Assembly: GCF_002968285.2 (NCBI RefSeq)
Contig: NZ_CP134400.1
Span: 930,001-994,000 of the forward strand
Direction of reading: 5' to 3'
DNA length: 64,000 nucleotides
From: Mycobacterium sp. ITM-2016-00318
GTDB taxonomy: Bacteria; Actinomycetota; Actinomycetes; Mycobacteriales; Mycobacteriaceae
The position numbers and the translations under genes are program-made. Every line of letters begins with the position of its first letter. Position 1 is the first letter of the stretch. Below the pieces are notes generated by a model that was given only the letters and a program-made list of their open reading frames with translations, was not told the DNA's origin and did not search any database. Shown here piece after piece: positions 63,001 through 64,000 of the stretch.

Positions 63001-64000
63001 CGGCGTGTGGATGGATCCGCCGCCGCGCCGCACCGCACCCGACGGATCAAACTTCCAGCTGCAACACTGGACGCACAACTTCGACTACGCACTGGTCACC
63101 GGCGACGGTGATTGGCGGTCGGCCGCTGTTCCCGATCGCAGCGCCGAGTTCTCGCACCCGCTACTCGCCGTGGTCGGAAACGTGAGCGCCACAGGCGGAT
63201 TGCCCAGCTGGGGATCACTTCTGGAGATCGAGCCCACGGGTGCCGTCCACCTCGCCGCCCTGAAGGCCGCAGGTAACCCGTTCGCCTCCGGCAGCAGCCG
63301 GGCCGTCGACCCCGCGGAAGCCGTCACACTGCGGCTCGTCGAAACCACTGGGGCGACTACCGATGTCGCCATCACCTCGGGTCTACGGCGGGTGTCCCCG
63401 GCGTCGCGAGTCGACCTCCTCGAACAGCCGCGCCTGCAGGAGTACGACGGATCAGACGATCTGACGGTGCACGGCTACGAGATCGCGACCGTGCTCGGCC
63501 GGTTCAACATGCCGCAACTGCTCGACGCCGACCATACCCAGTTGGCCCCCGAGGTCGAGGCCGCTCAGCCGCTTTATTCCCGCTACTGGCTGCACAACCG
63601 CGGCCCCGCCCCGCTGGGCGGACTGCCCGCCGTCGCGCATCTGCATCCGCAGGCCGCAGTCGCAGAAGCCGGCGACGACGTCGTGTTCCGGCTCACGGCG
63701 GCAAGCGACTGCACGGACTCGGTGCTGCACGGCACCGTGCGGATACTGTGTCCGCCCGGCTGGACGTCCAGCCCGTCGAGCCTCCCGTTCGTGCTGCCGA
63801 GTGGCGAACACCTGGAAGCCGAGATCGAGCTGACGATGCCGCCGGACACGCCGCAGGGTCTCTACCCGATCCGTGCACAGCTTCACGTCACCGGCGACGA
63901 CGCGGTGTCCATGCCCGCATCATGGCGTCAAGTGGTCGAGGACGTGGCGACGGTGTCGGTGGGCACACCGCGCGAGGACAACGAAATCGTTTATCTGATA
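60062..64000 (+). CDS. GH38 alpha-mannosidase (partial, C terminus outside window)
   Basis: 1313 codons in frame to the right edge with no stop. GTG 60062 is used; GTG 60053 is in frame and possible. A GH38 N-terminal catalytic domain: SHFHYDPVWWN (zinc His101, His103-x-Asp105), nucleophile Asp228 in AWQLDAFGHDPQF, VYGAHHDAITGSES with the late zinc-site His. Long beta-sandwich regions follow (from about residue 560). Corresponds by order to Rv0648 downstream of Rv0647c. Mannose removal from glycoproteins or mannan-type glycolipids is expected, location uncertain since no signal peptide is visible. Confidence 0.9.
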   Translation, partial: MTFGVTSAESMDLFTGPPDAPLQIVRVTHTGASSPIFVEGEGLVTPEPPTAGAAGVVEVPVAVRDPVPGERRAARVHCDGTATGFEFVVAEPGWTMFMVSHFHYDPVWWNTQAAYTSLWTEEPPGRCRQTNGFNLVAAHLEMARRDPEYKFVLAEVDYLKPYWDTHPEDRTDLRRFIDEGRVEIMGGTYNEPNTNLTSAETTIRNFVQGIGFQRDVVGAEPATAWQLDAFGHDPQFPGMAADAGLTSSSWARGPHHQWGPMQNQGDPERMQFSSEFEWVSPSGRGVLTHYMPAHYSAGWWMDSSATLLEAETATYELFSTLKKVALTRNVLLPVGTDYTPPNKWVTEIHRDWNDRYTWPRFVCGLPSEFFASVRAELDERGIEPSPQTRDMNPIYTGKDVSYIDTKQANRDAENAVLDGERFAVFAGLLGGATYPQAALEKAWVQLVYGAHHDAITGSESDQVYIDLLTGWRDAWELGCAARDNALALISSAVDATVVVWNTLSHKRTDVVTARLDHPVGDGLRVTDADGNELPAIVEHGGRSVTWLARDIPSLGWRAYHFTAGDAVSGWAPMDGGDCPEIANERYRLRVDKARGGAVSSLLDNGRELLADGKFGNELAVYDEYAAHPDAGEGPWHLLPKGPVVVSSGAAAESVRSYRCPLGERIVVRGRIGSVLRYTQTLTLWHGVPRVDCSTTIDEFTGEDKLLRLRWPCPIPGAMPVSEVGDAVIGRGFALLHEPGSEESVDTAKHPYTLDNPAYGWFALSSAMRVRVDVADARSADSGGVRAVSVAEVVSPSEAESAPLARDLMVALVRAGVTATCSSADRSRYGDVAIDSNLPDARIALGGPDENAFTAAVLAEADPAYAEELKRQLYASGSARVWVPAAAPLAACWLPGADLRGVRVLPVLVVAGTDSLDAAVASIVEDLADGEISVAQQVPSDIETYEHRTVAVLNRGVPSFAVDVDGTLHTSLMRSCTGWPSGVWMDPPPRRTAPDGSNFQLQHWTHNFDYALVTGDGDWRSAAVPDRSAEFSHPLLAVVGNVSATGGLPSWGSLLEIEPTGAVHLAALKAAGNPFASGSSRAVDPAEAVTLRLVETTGATTDVAITSGLRRVSPASRVDLLEQPRLQEYDGSDDLTVHGYEIATVLGRFNMPQLLDADHTQLAPEVEAAQPLYSRYWLHNRGPAPLGGLPAVAHLHPQAAVAEAGDDVVFRLTAASDCTDSVLHGTVRILCPPGWTSSPSSLPFVLPSGEHLEAEIELTMPPDTPQGLYPIRAQLHVTGDDAVSMPASWRQVVEDVATVSVGTPREDNEIVYLI

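Overview
This GC-rich window comes from a mycobacterium, most likely a non-tuberculous Mycolicibacterium-type species. The signs are the hadABC mycolic-acid dehydratase genes, a set of mycolic acid SAM-methyltransferases (mmaA type), a deazaflavin-dependent nitroreductase-family gene, a PknE/F-like kinase, an L,D-transpeptidase and frequent GTG starts. From recalled gene order, the backbone matches Mycobacterium tuberculosis Rv0630c-Rv0648: recB-recC, echA3, a glyoxalase II-like gene, rpmG2, hadABC, secE, nusG, rplK, rplA, the mmaA cluster, lipG, the Rv0647c kinase-like gene and the Rv0648 alpha-mannosidase. Large accessory blocks are inserted into it.

Layout. 1-5.2 kb: recB (3' part outside the window) and recC on the minus strand. 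5.3-26.6 kb: an accessory block with a MESH1-like HD hydrolase, a tartrate/malate-type dehydrogenase with its DASS transporter, an F420-type reductase, an L,D-transpeptidase, a membrane-lipid group (YihY, lipid kinase, two PAP2 phosphatases), a frameshifted NCS1-type permease with a zinc-binding tail, an FAD monooxygenase, a Ser/Thr kinase with a DUF3060 partner, a frameshifted cyclase-ATPase regulator, a VOC protein, a ferredoxin-reductase-like flavoprotein, a CorA relative and an echA3-TetR operon. 27-36.4 kb: a membrane protein, a LuxR-type ATPase regulator, a DUF2235 protein without its usual nucleophile, two DUF2510/DUF4352 proteins, a glyoxalase II-like hydrolase and a NYN-LOTUS RNase-like protein.

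36.5-41.3 kb is the housekeeping core: tRNA-Thr, tRNA-Met, rpmG, hadABC, tRNA-Trp, secE, nusG, rplK, rplA. 41.3-50.2 kb is the mycolate-modification locus: a secreted VanX-like dipeptidase, an mmaA1-like gene, a FadD32-like fatty acyl-AMP ligase, mmaA4-, mmaA3- and mmaA2-like genes, lipG and a UbiB-type kinase gene. 50.4-60 kb holds an MFS transporter, an MpaB/DUF2236 oxygenase divergent from a TetR gene across a large inverted repeat, a complete IS1182-family element, a LipG-like hydrolase, two DinB proteins divergent from a WYL regulator across a strong palindrome, a nucleotidyltransferase and an endonuclease/exonuclease/phosphatase protein. The window ends inside a GH38 alpha-mannosidase.

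Most noteworthy: the FAAL placed among mycolate methyltransferases; three clean candidate operators (52.75, 57.41 and 59.26 kb); two natural frameshifts (about 14.54 and 22.67 kb) that need read-level checking; an IS inserted at a CTAG that overlaps and preserves a stop codon; the VanX-like dipeptidase 11 bp after rplA; and the DUF2235 protein lacking its catalytic Ser. I did not see a clear multi-gene defence system, CRISPR array or biosynthetic cluster.
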